From contig NC_069100.1 in NCBI RefSeq assembly GCF_947172395.1, positions 2,423,001 through 2,487,000 on the forward strand: 64,000 nucleotides of DNA. Reading direction: 5' to 3'. Origin of the DNA: Bicyclus anynana. Taxonomy: Eukaryota > Arthropoda > Insecta > Lepidoptera > Nymphalidae. Numbering within the stretch: position 1 is the stretch's first letter; each line of letters begins with the position of its first letter. Below the pieces are notes generated by a model. That model ran no database searches, was not told where the DNA came from, and saw only the letters and a list, made by a program, of their open reading frames with translations. The position numbers and the translations under genes are program-made. This document shows, piece by piece, positions 1-13,600 of the stretch.

Positions 1-92
1 TACACGTTTGTTATGAATCTTTTTTTGAGTGGTAATGGTAGTTCATTTTGAAAGTATGTAAAATTTAAATATTTAATTATTAAAATTAAATA

Positions 93-245
93 AAAAAAAA
101 TAAAGCCTCAATCGCTCCACGGTAAAAGCGGTCGGACTCATCACCGAAGGGTGGTGGTTCGATACCCGCCCCGTTGGTCTATTGTCGTACCCACCACTCC
201 TAATACAGTCTTTCCCGACTAGTTGGAGGGGAATATAGGTCATAT
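93..245 (+). repeat. tRNA-derived SINE, copy 1 (family C)
   Basis: A short stretch has a tRNA-like pol III promoter: an A-box-like segment near 113 and a clear B box (GGTTCGATACC) near 157. It is followed by a conserved body ending near 245. A diverged relative lies at 7172-7262. The family name is not known to me. Confidence 0.55.
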
Positions 246-536
246 TAAAAAAAAGAAAAATATGGCAAATATTTATTATTAAAAAAAATGCGTCGCCATT
301 GGGCTTGACATTGGTTGTAATGTAATCTTAACGTAACGAAAGCTTAAGATCTATATAATCATCATCTCCATAACCCACCGAAATGGGGTCGGAAAAATAT
401 GTCAATCTCTTCCTTATCTATAAGTCAACTTATCATCTACTCCTTTTACACAGTACACACATGTCCTCATTCAGACACTCCAACCATCTCATTTTTTGCC
501 TCAGACTAATTACTATGGACTAGTATCACATACAAA

Positions 537-600
537 TTCACGAACAAAATTATGTATAATTTTCTGAGGAAAACGAGCTTAGATTTGGTATTACATATTA
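537..600. repeat. Fragment of the hAT-like MITE family
   Basis: The stretch with ACGAACAAAATT and TTTTCTGAGGAAAACGAGCT matches the interior of the 312-bp element at 3445-3756 (inverted) and of the copy at 59232-59537. No ends are preserved. The remainder of 246-1560 shows only AT-rich sequence with no gene. Confidence 0.4.
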
Positions 601-1569
601 GGGCTTTAAATCCCTGTAGCTCCGAAAGTAATATTCGCAGATACCCTGTTACTTCTACAAAATTGCTTTATGTACTATTTAGCATACTCCTAATTTATAT
701 ACAATCTCAAATATATCGCTTTACATACATTAAAAAAAAACATACATACAGCCGAACATAGAACCTAGAAGTCATCATCATTAAAAACTGTCAGCATCCC
801 TGCTATACGTAAATGTAATAAGCTCGTGTACACTTCCTCTAAAGTCTAGACTAGTAGATGTAATCTCTAGAGATTCAGGCAACTGTGATGTTTGCTCCAA
901 GTGACGTGAGTGGCCTAGCAATGCAGCTAGTGGCCGGTAAACATGCGCTTGGGGAATAAATCTGGACGTTTAACATGTGGGCGGGCTTCCCTCTGTGGGC
1001 AGGGCTCCTAAATAAGGCCTGTTTTGTTACTCGACTGCGCTACGTGCAGAGGGTTGTGTTTATCTGTCTGAATGTTTCATAATCAAAATTCATTTATTTC
1101 AAGTAGACTTTTGAAACGTCGAGTTTAACTATTTAAGAAGGCAGGTCCTACTGAGAAGAGCCAGTAAGAAACTCAACGGTTGCTCATCTTAGAAAATTAT
1201 GATTTGCAATCGTTAAAATCATTACAATTTCTTTTGCTTTCTGTGTGAAGGTGGAAACTGATGCAATGGTATCCAAGTATCTTTATCGTTAAGGAATTCA
1301 TCAATTGCGTAGTAACCTCGTCCTAGTAGGTAAATTTTTATTCTATTATATTATAATTTAGTCAATTGATTTATTTACCCTAAACATATTAAATTTTATC
1401 ATTTATTTCAACACTATCAGACAAAATAACAAAGTCGTTAAGCCTAATACCCACAGATAACAATTTGAATAGGCCATCGAAAACGGGCGTAAAAGTCGTG
1501 GCGAGAACAAACGGAACGAGCTCCTAATCGATCTGTACACAGCAAAATAATTACGTCATCCTGAAATTG

Positions 1570-2480
1570 ATCCTGCACTCGACACGCCGCAGTGCGAGCG
1601 GGGGCGTGAACCGAACTATATGCTTCCACGTAGACTACGAATATGCTATATAGCTTTTAGCCTTTTTAGGCTTTATTATGGGACGGCAGCAGTGTCAACG
1701 GAAAGTTTGGATGCTCGGTCAGACTAGAGCCTAGTGCGTTTTAAAATGCGCTCCACAAGATGAGTTTGCCTATAAATGTTTAAAAAATTTCTAGAAAGAG
1801 AATGAGAGAGTCATTCTCTTTCTAGAAATTAGTCCTGCACCCGACACGCCGCAGTGCGAGCGGGGCGTAAGCTGAGTCGAACTATATGCTTCCACGTTGA
1901 CTACGAATGTGTCGTTGATAGTTCATAGGCTTTTAAGGATCTATTATGGGACAGCAGCAGTGTCATCGGATAGTTTGGATGCTCGGTCAGGCTCGAGCAT
2001 AGTGCGTTTTAAGATGCGCTCCACGAGATAAGTTTGCCTATAAATCTCTCTCCCATTCTCTTTCTAGAAATTGGCTCTGCACTCGACACGCCGCAGTGCG
2101 AGCGGAGGCGTAAGCTGACCGAACTATATGCTTCCACGTTGACTACTAATATGTCGTTGATAGCATTTAGGCTTTTTAGGCTCTATTATGGGACGGCAAC
2201 AGTGTCATCGAATAGTTTGGATGCTCAGCCAGATGTTTTAAGATGCGCTCCATGAGATAATATAGCCTACAAGTCTCTCTCTCATTCTCTTTCTAGAAGT
2301 TGGCTCTGCACTCGACACGCCGCAGTGCGAGCGGAGGCGTAAGCACCGAACTGTATGCTTCCACGTATACTACAAATATGTTCTTGGTAGCTTTTAGGCT
2401 TTTTAGGCTCTATTATGGGACGGCAGCAGTGTCATCGGGGGTTTATGTGCTCTGTCAGACTCGAGCTTATACCTAGTGCG
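1570..2480. repeat. Four-unit diverged tandem repeat
   Basis: The anchor CGACACGCCGCAGTGCGAGC recurs near 1580, 1842, 2084 and 2313, spaced about 262, 242 and 229 bp. Each unit then has TATATGCTTCCACGT, TAGGCTTTTNAGGNTNTATT and a block around GGACGGCAGCAGTGTCA; the joins are a CATTCTCTTTCTAGAA segment. The short open frames across it are by-products of the repeat. Function unknown. Confidence 0.7.
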
Positions 2481-3444
2481 TTTAAGATGTGTGCGTCTTA
2501 CATGTCTATCTTCCGCGCTCTCTCTTAAACGACTCGTAGATTGTAGGCTCAGGTCTCTCAGACTTGAGCCAATTTAGAAAATATAAAGTCGTTAACTGGC
2601 CGGAGCTGGGAATCGATCCCAAGATCCCTCTGTTGGTTACTGTCTGTAACCAACTGAAGGGTCGTAACAAAACCGGCGAATTTGTTTCTATCTCGAGTCA
2701 AGCAATGGGAACATGGGGGGATGGAACGAGTCTCCTGACAACTGACGAAATATCATTTTTTTTGCTTCAAAAGCCCAAATCTGACACGCATAAAGTATAT
2801 TATAAGATTTCCCTTACTTTATAAATAGTTTGGTTTTAAGTTAAATTCATTTTTACTTGTTTTTCATTGACACGATTGTTAGCCCTGACACGATCTTCTG
2901 ATTTTAAGTGACGAAGCTAACTTAAAACAAGCTCAAGTCTATTCTTCCAAGACCTCGACAGTCTACGTGCATCTATAAATTAATAGAAGATTTTCACATG
3001 ACACATTTTAATACTATGCCTAACTCATAAATAAATTCAGTAGCTACAGGGAAATATTCAAATAGCCAATAGGTTATAGGTTTTTATCCTTTCCTTGTTT
3101 GTAGTCAGTTAAGAACACAATAAATATGTTGCTCATAAAATGTGACCGGAAATTATATTATTGTATGTTGTACGATATTGTCACAATGACATTATAATTT
3201 AAGTTAGAATATGTACCAGTGGCGAAGGATGGAATTTAGATGAAGGTAAGCCGTCCCAAAGAAAAGGAAATAACCCGGCGGGAATCGGCTTGCATGATGC
3301 ACGCTGGTATGTAAATGTAATTCAACTACTTTTTCATTTCTATTAAAATTTCGCACACAAAATTACTAAATCCCTTTTAAATATACAATTTACGCAATAT
3401 ATCATTTTGTTATAACTGTAGCGAATATTGTAAAGCGATTTTTC

Positions 3445-3756
3445 CTCAGACCAATTATTGTATAGGACCTGCCTCGCTAGACGTTATTTTTTTGTCAAAG
3501 TTTATGATCAACGATCTAATGCGATTATAGAAACTGTCTCTATAGTGTCGATGTTAAATAGTTGTAATCGTGTTTGTCGGTTAAAGAGCTCCGTAAAAAT
3601 ACCTTTTTGTGTAATTGAATTGTGTAAAAAACGGGCAAAAACTTCTTGTTTAGTATAAGATATATACCAAATTTGAGCTCGTTTTCTTCAGAAAATGACA
3701 GACAATTTTGTTCGTGACTATGAGTGCGATACAGGTCCTTCTATAATTGGTCTGAG
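3445..3756. mobile_element. hAT-like MITE, 312 bp with 8-bp target duplication
   Basis: Terminal inverted repeats begin CTCAGACCAATTAT and end in the complement GGTCTGAG; about 25 bp pair with a few mismatches. The flanks carry an 8-bp direct repeat GATTTTTC at 3437-3444 and 3757-3764, which fits hAT-type insertion. It encodes nothing. Relatives are at 59232-59537 (inverted), 31270-31866, 40868-41030 and 43196-43408. Confidence 0.65.
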
Positions 3757-4856
3757 GATTTTTCACATCAATGTCATTTTTCACATCAACAAATAAAAAT
3801 CGCTCGCAATTGACTAAAATTAATAGTTAAATTGAATAGACTATCAAAATACTATCCACAAATATCTAAGGTCAAGTTCAAGATAATGTTTTACCATATC
3901 GTAGCAGCATTGTATTTATTTGTTTACATCTCGAGCGACGAACTCCCGAAATATGTTTTCAAAAATATTTAGTGTGTGCTCGATGATATAACTTTAATGT
4001 TATGAACATCATTCATAACACTTAAATATAGAAATACTTCATAAGAAAATTATTTACGAATTTGTATAGCGTCTTATATTGTAATCCTGAAAAAATGTCT
4101 TATGTATATAATTGTAAAAAAACGCTGTTTCATTATAATATAATAAACGAACAAGTAGGCACATAAAAACACAAACAAAATCCTGATCTCCAGGATAAGA
4201 CTGCACAGTTCACAAAACAGCATAAAGCTATGAAAAAAGCAATAATCTTTGATTCCTCAATCAAAACAAATACCTGTGTTATATTAAAAATCAATATGGT
4301 GAATTAAAATAAAATTTTAAATGGAAAGCTAAAGTACTAAGTTTTAATCCCTGCTTGTCTGTAATCTCATGTGTACTATATGTCTTAAAACATTGTAGCA
4401 AAGTTTTTTTGAAACAGATTTCATTAATAAAATTTAAATTATCAAGAATTTTTTAGATAAGTAAATTGCTGGGCGGTTAAGGTATGCCAAAGCGAAGGAT
4501 GAATGGCATTCCCTTTTTATAACTTCGGGTTTAGAACTTCTTGTCAATATAAAGTATAAACCCAAAAACATCTCTTTTCTTCAAACCTACACCATGCAAA
4601 CATTGTCAGTGTGCTAAGTTTAAAACATAATAATATAGAAACTGTTTTTGATTGGATACAATCATCTCAAATCATAATATTACCTACATCCAATGTGACT
4701 CATACATACACAAGCCTGTTTTTTGATGACATACCTACTAGCCAGAACACACCTTGATAATGACTTATTGACAGAAACACACTAATAGTGAAATATTAAT
4801 TTGTATTCTTTGTTTAATTTGTTTAATTAACTTTTGTGTTAAATTTGACCTAGTTA

Positions 4857-4991
4857 AAGTGTTTTTCAGGTAGCATGTGTACGGTGACAGTTGTCTTACG
4901 ATGTTCATAATATGTACTATTATTGTGAATCGCTGCAAACATTCAATAGTGAAACAACTGTCACCGTACCCATGCTATCTGAAAAACACTA
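4857..4991. mobile_element. Small inverted-repeat MITE, copy 1
   Basis: About 37 bp at each end are inverted copies (AGTGTTTTTCAGNTAGCATG, then GTACGGTGACAGTTG). The loop is about 60 bp. A related copy at 13948-14108 keeps the right end. No coding capacity. Flanks 3757-4856 and 4992-7170 are AT-rich with no gene seen. Confidence 0.6.
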
Positions 4992-6164
4992 TAACCAAAA
5001 TATTAATACAACTTTTTGTTCTGTAGGTACATGTATTTTATAAAACTAAATCAGCATTGTTACATCATTTACAACTCCCAAAAAAGCTGGAATAGCACAT
5101 ATATTGGTTTTTATCCTGATATTCCTACAGGAATGGGATTATATAGGAAGAAAGAAGAAGAAGAAGGAATGGGATATATTATATAGGCAAAACAACAGGA
5201 CACGTTACTGACTAAAGTTGATAATGATGTAATTGTATTAGTTACAATACTCTACGAAACTACTATAACAACTTATAGTAAATAAATAAAATTATTACTA
5301 ACATGAAATACTTTGTAATAAAAATGTGATTTGAGTCCATTATTTTATCCTGTTACAGCCAAATTACTTTTAGACATTTTGAGATACAAATGACGTGTTT
5401 TTACATATTAAAGCCTTGAGAAAATTATGATCAAGTTATTTAAAATTGAGTATACACAATTTTAAAATGTATTTATTTTTTCAATAAGATTAGCCAGCCT
5501 AAAAATACCTTTATTCTGCTATCCTTGTTCACAAGTACTCCTAGCATGTATAAATATTGTGAAAAGAAAATGACATACTGTCAACCAATAGCAACAGAAT
5601 CTAATAAAACACTCCTACTTTCGATGCAGTGGGGCAAAAAGATAATGATATTTATATATTTAGATCTGTTGCTATCGTTTTTTTTTCTATTCATGAGACA
5701 TCATGTGGCCTGAAGAAATATGTTGGCACTGTTTTCATTTGTGTTCATACAATCAGGCACCAATAATTCTCAATAATGTGCCTATAGGTATGCCTGAGTC
5801 ACATTCAATCAATAGACATTACAGTAAACAAAAAAGCTTACTCCTACATACTTAATTGTTACCAACACAACAAACTTATTTTCACTTATATTTATTTTAA
5901 CTTTCATATTTTATGATTCATGATTAAAATTTAAAAGCATATATGTCTGTATGAAATGATTTTTTCTCCATACTTTTGGTTATGATTTGAAGCTCATATC
6001 TATTAAATAACAATCATTAGCTAGTGTAATTACAGTTCATATATTCAGTCAATAATATTGTCAATATTATGCAGAGTAAGGTTGCCCCTAATTTGCATCA
6101 CAGCATACATGTAAGTCATACAACAGCAATATGAGAATATAATTTCTTTATATTTATGTTTGGA

Positions 6165-6232
6165 CCTCTCATTCTGAGAGAAGACTCGAGCTCAGCAGTG
6201 AGCCAAATATGGGTTGACAATGATTGATCGTT
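6165..6232 (+). repeat. 3' fragment of lepidopteran SINE (family A)
   Basis: The segment CTCTCATTCTGAGAG, GACTCGAGCTCAGCAGTGAG and ATATGGGTTGA is the conserved 3' end of the SINE found complete at 18302-18618 and 26549-26854. The 5' part is missing. Confidence 0.55.
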
Positions 6233-7171
6233 GATTTCTTTATAGGCAATGTTACATTGCTAATTAAATCTACAAGTCATACAACCACCACATACTTTTA
6301 ACTGTAGCAGTTCCAATTCCGTACATCAAAGATTTTTGTTGGAGGGCATTAGCAATACTGAAGCCAATTTTTTTTCATACCTGTCTGTCTGTACTTATTT
6401 AATGTTGACCAGGCATCACACTGAAACTTCTGAAAATTAAATCAGAAGGTCAAGGGAGGTCTGTGAAACAGTGGTTGAAAGTTTGTATGGAAAGTCCTTC
6501 ATTTTTTAACCAAAAAAATAGTCATTCATGATTTTTCAAAATTCTACCCCTAAATGATTAAAAAGGGGTTTAAGTTATTTTAATATAAATCATTAATGTT
6601 TTGAGTTAATAGTTTTGTATAATGATTAGTGACTAACACATGCAAAAATATAAATAGAAGGGGATGAAATGTGGGCTAAAAGTTAACATCGATTTCTACG
6701 CAGATAAAGTAGCGGGCATCCACTAGAAGCTAATAATATTGAAAATATTATGACTGTGCAAACAAAAATTTAAATCAAGATGGAATCAGCGAGTGTACAA
6801 AGTGACCTGATTTTTTTTCTTGCCAAGGAAATATGTTGCTCAAACAATTACATTCAGTAAATTATGCAATCATAAGTAGGCACATTAGTATAATAATATC
6901 AGAAACTGAACTGTCAATGTGTCGCAAAGTAACAGTAGTTTTAAATAATAAATATTGAAGGCTAAGCAATTTAAAGCTTTTATAACATTTGTTATTGAGT
7001 TTATTGACTTTTGTAGACATTTATCTAATATCAGTGCATTTAATGTAATTTTTGTGCATGTATCTACCTTAAAGTTAAATTATATGTTTTGTATCACCCT
7101 AGTATTTAAGACAATTTAGTTCCATTTACATATGATTTGTTGGTGGTCCAAATAAATAAATAAATAAATCA

Positions 7172-7262
7172 GAGGAGACCAATAACTCCATGGTAATGGG
7201 GACCCATCATAAGATGTTGTGGTTGGATCCTTGCCTGCTGGATTATTGTATTGTAGTACTAT
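7172..7262 (+). repeat. Diverged SINE, copy 2 (family C)
   Basis: The order CTCCATGGTAA, ACCCATCATAAGA, GTGGTTGGATCC follows the SINE at 93-245 (CTCCACGGTAA, ACTCATCACCGAAG, GTGGTTCGATAC) with many substitutions. A (TAAA)n run precedes it. Confidence 0.4.
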
Positions 7263-7278
7263 TATATTTTTTTGTGTT

Positions 7279-7933
7279 ATTACAGTTTTGTGCATTTACT
7301 TTAGCAACTATAAAAGCAATTGTTTTTATACATAAAGAATATTTGCCATGCCTTTTAAATATTACCCTTTTCTTCCAACTTGGAAAATACTGTGTTAGGA
7401 GTAGGTACTATAATAGACAATAAAATATATTTAATACAGCCTTTCTTGATGAATACTGTTTACCAACAAACAAATTAAAAATGAGGGTACAAATCACTAG
7501 TCATTTCACACCTAATAATAATTTTAATTAACTTTCTAAACGTTATAAAATTAATGAAAATAAATTTGATTAATAAGCTTAGAACAATTAAATATGGTTA
7601 ATAAATTTTGAATAACATTTTATAAACAAACCTAAAATTACAACTTATAATATACATATACATACAATAACAAACTTAAAATAATTAAAATAAATAAGTT
7701 ATGAAATGACATGCGTTTTCTACCTTCATGTTCAATTTCTTTGTTGGTAAACAGTATTCATCAAGAAAGGCTGTATTAAATATATTGGATTGTCTATTAT
7801 AGTACCTACTCCTAACACAGTATTTTCTAAGTTGGAAGAAAAGGGTAATATTTAAAAGGCATGGCAAATATTCTTTATGTTTAAAAACAATTTCTTTTAA
7901 TAGTTGCTAAAGTAAATGCACAAAACTGTAATT
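7279..7933. mobile_element. Long inverted-repeat (foldback) element
   Basis: An arm from 7279 to about 7490 is nearly identical to the reverse complement of about 7720-7933, around a roughly 230-bp AT-rich spacer. The arms read through TTACAGTTTTGTGCATTTAC, GCCTTTTAAATATTACCC and CAGTATTCATCAAGAAAGGC. A related single copy lies at 35285-35575. No transposase is present. Confidence 0.65.
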
Positions 7934-10400
7934 AGAATTTTGCAACATTGTACTCAATTATATATGTAAGTATGGCAAGTGATTACCATATTATTATATT
8001 AAATCATACTCTTAGAATTTAGTTAATTAAAAGAGAACAGTTGGTTGACCTTACTTATATGATGGGTGAATCAGCAAAAAACATTAATTATTATACTTAT
8101 TAACTTTTTAGACTCTCTCTAGGATATGGAGGAAATAAACCTTTCAGCATTAGTAGTATATTGAACTAGATTTGGTTCACTTAAATAAATTTAAAAACAT
8201 TCTTTCTTAATGATTCATTATTAATTTGTATTGATATAAATGTAATGTATTTTTTTAATTACTGTCAAGTCTGTATCTGATTTGTTTCAATGCAGTGAAA
8301 GAAACTAAGTTTATTTAAAGGGTCTATTTTCAATTTTTAAATCCCTAGTAGTTTAAAAGTTCTAAAGCAGACTACAGACTCATTGCTTGCTGCTACTGTC
8401 TGTAAGTGTGTGTGACTATGTGGCATTTTCTGGAAGGAGATCCATAGCCAGTGGCATAGCGTGCCTTGCAGGCTTGCCCGTATGAAAATTAGTTGGTGCA
8501 AATGAAGATTTCTCACAAAAGAAACAAAAATGCTTGATTTAAAATATGTCTGTGACTTAACCTATGTAGGATGTTTCCAATTTTTGGGGCACGTTTACCC
8601 AGGGAATAACCTACGTAAAAACTACGTACAATGGCCAACCCTAGTGGCCAAGTACAGAAAAGGCCCAGTAAAAAAAAAAAGAACAAGACCCAGGTAAAAA
8701 AAGAGATTGTGGATTACCTACATTTTACTAATTTTTGCTTTCACACGTAAAGGGGGTAGTCTGTAGTCTGGGGGGCCCGTATCATTGATATGGCTGATAT
8801 AGCGATAGCGCCCCTGTCCATAGCTCTGCAGCTCTAAGATTGCTTCAGGCGATTGATTCACAGTGCTACCAGTGAAAAACAAGGTATTTAGGATGTTGAG
8901 TTAGCCGTTCTTCGCCTTTTTTACAGTTGTTCACAATTTCAAACTGTTGGTATTTCCAGATGTCCTTTTATACATGGTCTCCTATTGGTACAGATTTGCT
9001 GGTTAATTAAAAGAGGTTAAGAGCCACAGTGATAAAATACCAACAAGTAAAATAAATAAACTAAATTAATAAATTAAATTAACTGTCATACAAATAAAGA
9101 AACGCCTGTTGGTTGGTTAAACAAGGTGAACAATGTTATTTTCAAGTTGTTTTAATGAATTTGATAGTTTAGCTTGCATGCAACAGTAAGCACTTTCTAA
9201 GTTATCTAGACTACCACAAATGTTCTGTTTATAGTCATTAAAGAGACTTGTTGGTTTAACTTATTTAGATATAATTTGTTATTTACTTCTGATTTTGCAT
9301 TTTAGGCTGCTTAATGGGACTTTAAGAGTGCCACTGTGGAATTTGGGTAAAAACTTTGCTTTCCCCAAGATTTGAGAGCTACATATTAAAGCAGTTTTGA
9401 TTAGTTACATACTAACTATATCAAAAACAGTAATTTTTTTTTGAGAAAACTGAAGTTTTCTGGTTACAACCAGAGAACTGTACTTTTAATGTATTTGTAA
9501 TTAAATTATGAGCAAATTCACAAAATTCTTTGAATGATTTATCTTTAAATAATTTTCATTATTAAGAGTCTGTTGAAAAATATAATTATTAAAGGCCCTA
9601 ACTATATTAAAGATAAGAGACTTTTATAATATAAAACTAAATAAACTGATACAGTTTGTTTGTTATGTTACAATGATACATTGAAAGGAATTTAATTTGT
9701 AACTAAAAATATTTTAGTAATTTATAAAGAACATATTTGTCTAGACAAGACAAAACTGAAGGGTAAAACTCTTTGTATCTGTTAGATGTGTAAATATAGC
9801 TTGTTACAGATTATTTTAGTTGTAAATGTACTCAGCTGTGCCAAAAGATTAACAAACATTTACCAAAACAGCTTCACTATCAAAACTTTCTTTAAACTGC
9901 CTTTAAAAATAAACTATCTAATTGTTAAGTCCAATCAGACTGCCTTTAGAAACAAACTATCTAGTTGTTAAGTCTATGAGACCTTATTAATTCCAAAATA
10001 TATAAGTTACAAATTAGTTAATCAATTTCCTAAATACTATAATTATTGAAATCTGTTAACTTACTAATGACATTTAGAAATTGTCCTAAAGATTACACTG
10101 TTTTAATAAATATAACAAATAACTCCTCTTAGTAAATATTTAATAGTTAACATGTAAATTATTCACTGTAATCTGATTTTACAAAATCCAAATTTTACTA
10201 CAATGCTGTTTGTATATAAGAGAATCATTTTTTGTTTAGGTTCTCAGGAGAATTCAAAATAAAATAAACAATAACAATGCTCAGATAAAATGAAAACATA
10301 AATCACATAACTATTGGAATCTTATAATACAATCACTTCATAAATCTACTTGGAGTTGTGTAAATTTTGAGTTCCTACCGGAGCTATCCAGCCAGTACAG
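7934..10400. other. Gene-free AT-rich interval
   Basis: I see no coding exon with splice sites here. Around 8420-8830 a repeat-like block (GTGGCATAGCGTGCC, then GGGGGCCCGTATCA) resembles 60530-60830. The rest is AT-rich sequence without recognisable structure. Confidence 0.4.
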
Positions 10401-10480
10401 CTAGACTAGCTAGATAGTGTGGATGATGCACACAGGTTTTGTTGTTGACTGAGGAATCTTGCGGGAGAGCTGGCACTTAC

Positions 10481-10612
10481 CTTGAAGGGACGGGGGCGTG
10501 GCTGGGACGGCGCCGCGACGGTCGTGGTGGCCGGGGCCGCCGCCGACGTCACATGGTCCGCGGGCAGCGCCTCCGGGACCGTCTGCAGCGTTGGCCGCAT
10601 CGTCGTTGACAT
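10481..10612 (-). CDS. Orphan first coding exon of an unidentified gene
   Basis: On the minus strand an ATG at 10612 opens a 44-codon exon. It ends at a strong 5' splice site (AAG|GTAAGT, donor at 10480-10479). The peptide starts MSTTMRPTLQTVPEALP and is rich in Ala, Pro and Thr, ending RPRPFK. It sits in a GC-rich island (about 10480-10700) inside AT-rich DNA, as a promoter-proximal first exon would. I do not recognise the product. No downstream exon was found between 1 and 10480 on this strand, so the intron must be long and leave the window, or the exon is spurious. The overlapping open frames on both strands here reflect the high GC content. Confidence 0.45.
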
Positions 10613-13600
10613 CTTCCCCTCGACACCGAATAACAATACACCTCGCTAGCCGCCCCTCACCGCTCGCATCCTCCGCGCCCGACCGCCGAGACCACCGCAC
10701 TGGCCCAGCACCTTCGGAACCTCAACACTCGGCGAAACTACGCCCAGCTAACCGCATTTTTGACCGTAAAAATACATAACGACTTTCCTACTGACACCTA
10801 GAGCGACGGCGGTCCCGGCACAGGACCGATATATATTTCACTTTCACGTATATGCTAACGATCGTCGAGATGGTAAACGGAAATAGACACGCAAAAAACT
10901 ATTAGAAAGCTTACAGTATCTTCTCCTGTCACATAAACACTAGGATATCGGCGTTTCGTGTATACAATGACGTATCAATCGATTACCTTAACGCGAACCG
11001 CACGTATAAATATTACTAAATTGTGCAGTGAAGAAAACTACGTCGATTTATTAATAAATTTACTAAAGATATTCACTTAACTCCGCTAAAAGTCCGTATA
11101 TTCTTGAATTCACTCTCAAGATGGCGGATTTTACCTACTCCTCGTAAATGGGCACAAGGCTGACACGAAAACATCAACCGGCTCTCTATCAATCCCTTTC
11201 TTTTGGTACCGAGTAAAATGAGATAGTTGTATGTAACTAACTTCTACAACATTTTAAAATACGTCGAGATACGTCACTGAAAACCTGCCAATGAAGCATG
11301 CGCAAAAGTAACGAATTCAATTAAAAATTTAAATTGAACGCAGCTATTACTATTTAGTGCAAGATGAGTGCAAGGCTAATATTTTTTAATAATAATAGAT
11401 TCTTCTTTAGTAATATTACAAAAGCTAAAGTGTGACTGTTTTAAGCATAAAATGCTTAAATTAAATAAGATACACATTTGCTTTATAATTTTGCACACTA
11501 AATAGATTTTTTTTTACCAATGTAAAGCTCATCAGTATCAGCGAGTAACATATCAGCGACTATATTTTAGGCCTGTAACTACGTGGTTCGATGCAAGGGC
11601 ATCCGTTAGTTATTGGAAATAATCAATTACAGTAGGTAATTGTACTTATTTTATTATCCAATATCGGAAGGGGATATAGGATAATTATGTATTAGGATAA
11701 AACACAAAGATTTAAATGAGGTAACATCATTTTATTTTGCAATGCAAATGCAAAAACACTTGGAAATTATCAATTAATGAATATTTATTACTAAATATTA
11801 CTAAGTATTAAAATTTGTTGGGTGCTTAATTGCTTAAGAAAACGAATATTTTGAAGGAAGATTAAAAATACGTGAACTGTTCCCAGTTTCACGAACATTA
11901 AACTGACTTATTTAAATACTGAATGAATAAAAAATCTTTTTCTAAATGTGTAATGATTTTTATTTTATTAATTCACCAAAAAACCAACACATAGTAAAAA
12001 AAAAAAATATACATATTTTAATTTTATGAAAGTAAAATTTAATTACCTATTAGTTATATTTTTTTAAACATGCAAAATTATTATTTTTTTATTTTGTCTA
12101 CCGACTATCCATCGTTATCAATAAACATGGAAATAAATATTTTTTTATTTACTGAATCGCGCTTTAGCGGCCGGGCGAAACCCAATTTTCAGCGCAACAT
12201 CAATAACTATTTTTTTTTACCAAGTTTCCTCTTTTTTTAACCATTTTCAGATTGGAAATATCTTAAATAGTCACGGAATAAATAATGTCTAGAATTAGTC
12301 TTTACAAGCAGCGCGGTGAAGCTGGTGAAACCCTTAATTTAAAAAAAGGTCACGTGTCATCCGCAAATTTTAACAGTAGGTACTAACAATTACTTAAATA
12401 ATATAATAATCAATTTAAATATATTACCAATAAAAAATACTCCATCTTATTTCTTTATTTTCAAGAACAGTTTTTAAAATATTTGAAAACATAAGACGCC
12501 ATTATTCTTGAATAATATTGCTAATAATAACTGATGCGACACTTCGTGTCGTACTGACACGAGAATGTATTAGCTTTTGAATTTTGTATTTGGAAAAGTT
12601 ACGACACCGTCGTGTTCCGTGCGCTCTATCTGGCTATTATTCTTTATTCTGTGAGTATAGTATTATATTATAGATCGATAGATTGCAGATAAAAATATAA
12701 ATTCATTGCATTATTTGCGGTTCGGTCCTTTTATTACGAATCTCAACCTTAACCGTAGTTTTATGAGAACTAGAAAAATATTTGACCTAAAAAGCACCTT
12801 GTGACTAGTGTGATAGAAGTTTACTAGAAGAATATTTTAAAATAAGATGAAGTAGAGGAATATCTGAAAAATATATTAAACTAAAGAAGTTATGAACGCA
12901 CCTGTAGCAAGTAAAAGTTTTAAACTCTAGCAACTTATCACACTATTTTTTTCATCTAGCATTACTCACAAAACAAACGCCATTTATTTAATAAAAAATG
13001 GCTGCCATGTTGTTGGCGACTGTTGGGCGCTTGTTTGGGAATTAATGTTTGTCTCATAAAATATAATGTGTTTTATCAATTGTCTAACTGTAATTACAAG
13101 AAGTTTATTAAGCGAATAAGTATTCTGGTGAGTAATCGATTTCAGATCAGTATTGTAACGGTATCAATATATTGGTAACGTAATAACTTTGTGATGGCAC
13201 AACGTGATATTTCATTGCACGTTTATGTATCAGCGTCAATTATAAGGACGTAAAACAATAGATTTAACGTATTGAAGTCGTACTTACTAATCCAACCATC
13301 CAATCCATACTAAATAATTTGTTTACCACACTTAAAAAGTGCTTGTAATATGTGACCTTAGTACTTCAACGGAGATTGAGAACAATAAAGTAAAGAAGGT
13401 CTTGAGTTGAATCGCGAAGGCATTGCCACGAAATGGAAATAAATTATTTAGTATAATAGTATTGTGCTGCGTACTTCTTTCTCTTTTATAATATTATAAC
13501 GGTTTGTGTATAAACAATAATTATTTTGTAGATAAATTTGATGTATGATGGCGATTTACGGGGAATGAACTTTTGAAGTACGTCTACAAATAGTCCGCTT

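Noticed and set aside
93..170. Free-standing tRNA gene
   Set aside because: The A and B boxes are present but no cloverleaf with a proper acceptor stem can be drawn, and a conserved SINE body follows.
2564..2824. 86-codon plus-strand open frame
   Set aside because: Its start overlaps a SINE-like B box on the other strand (GGGATCGATTCCC). The peptide has no recognisable domain and no splice context.
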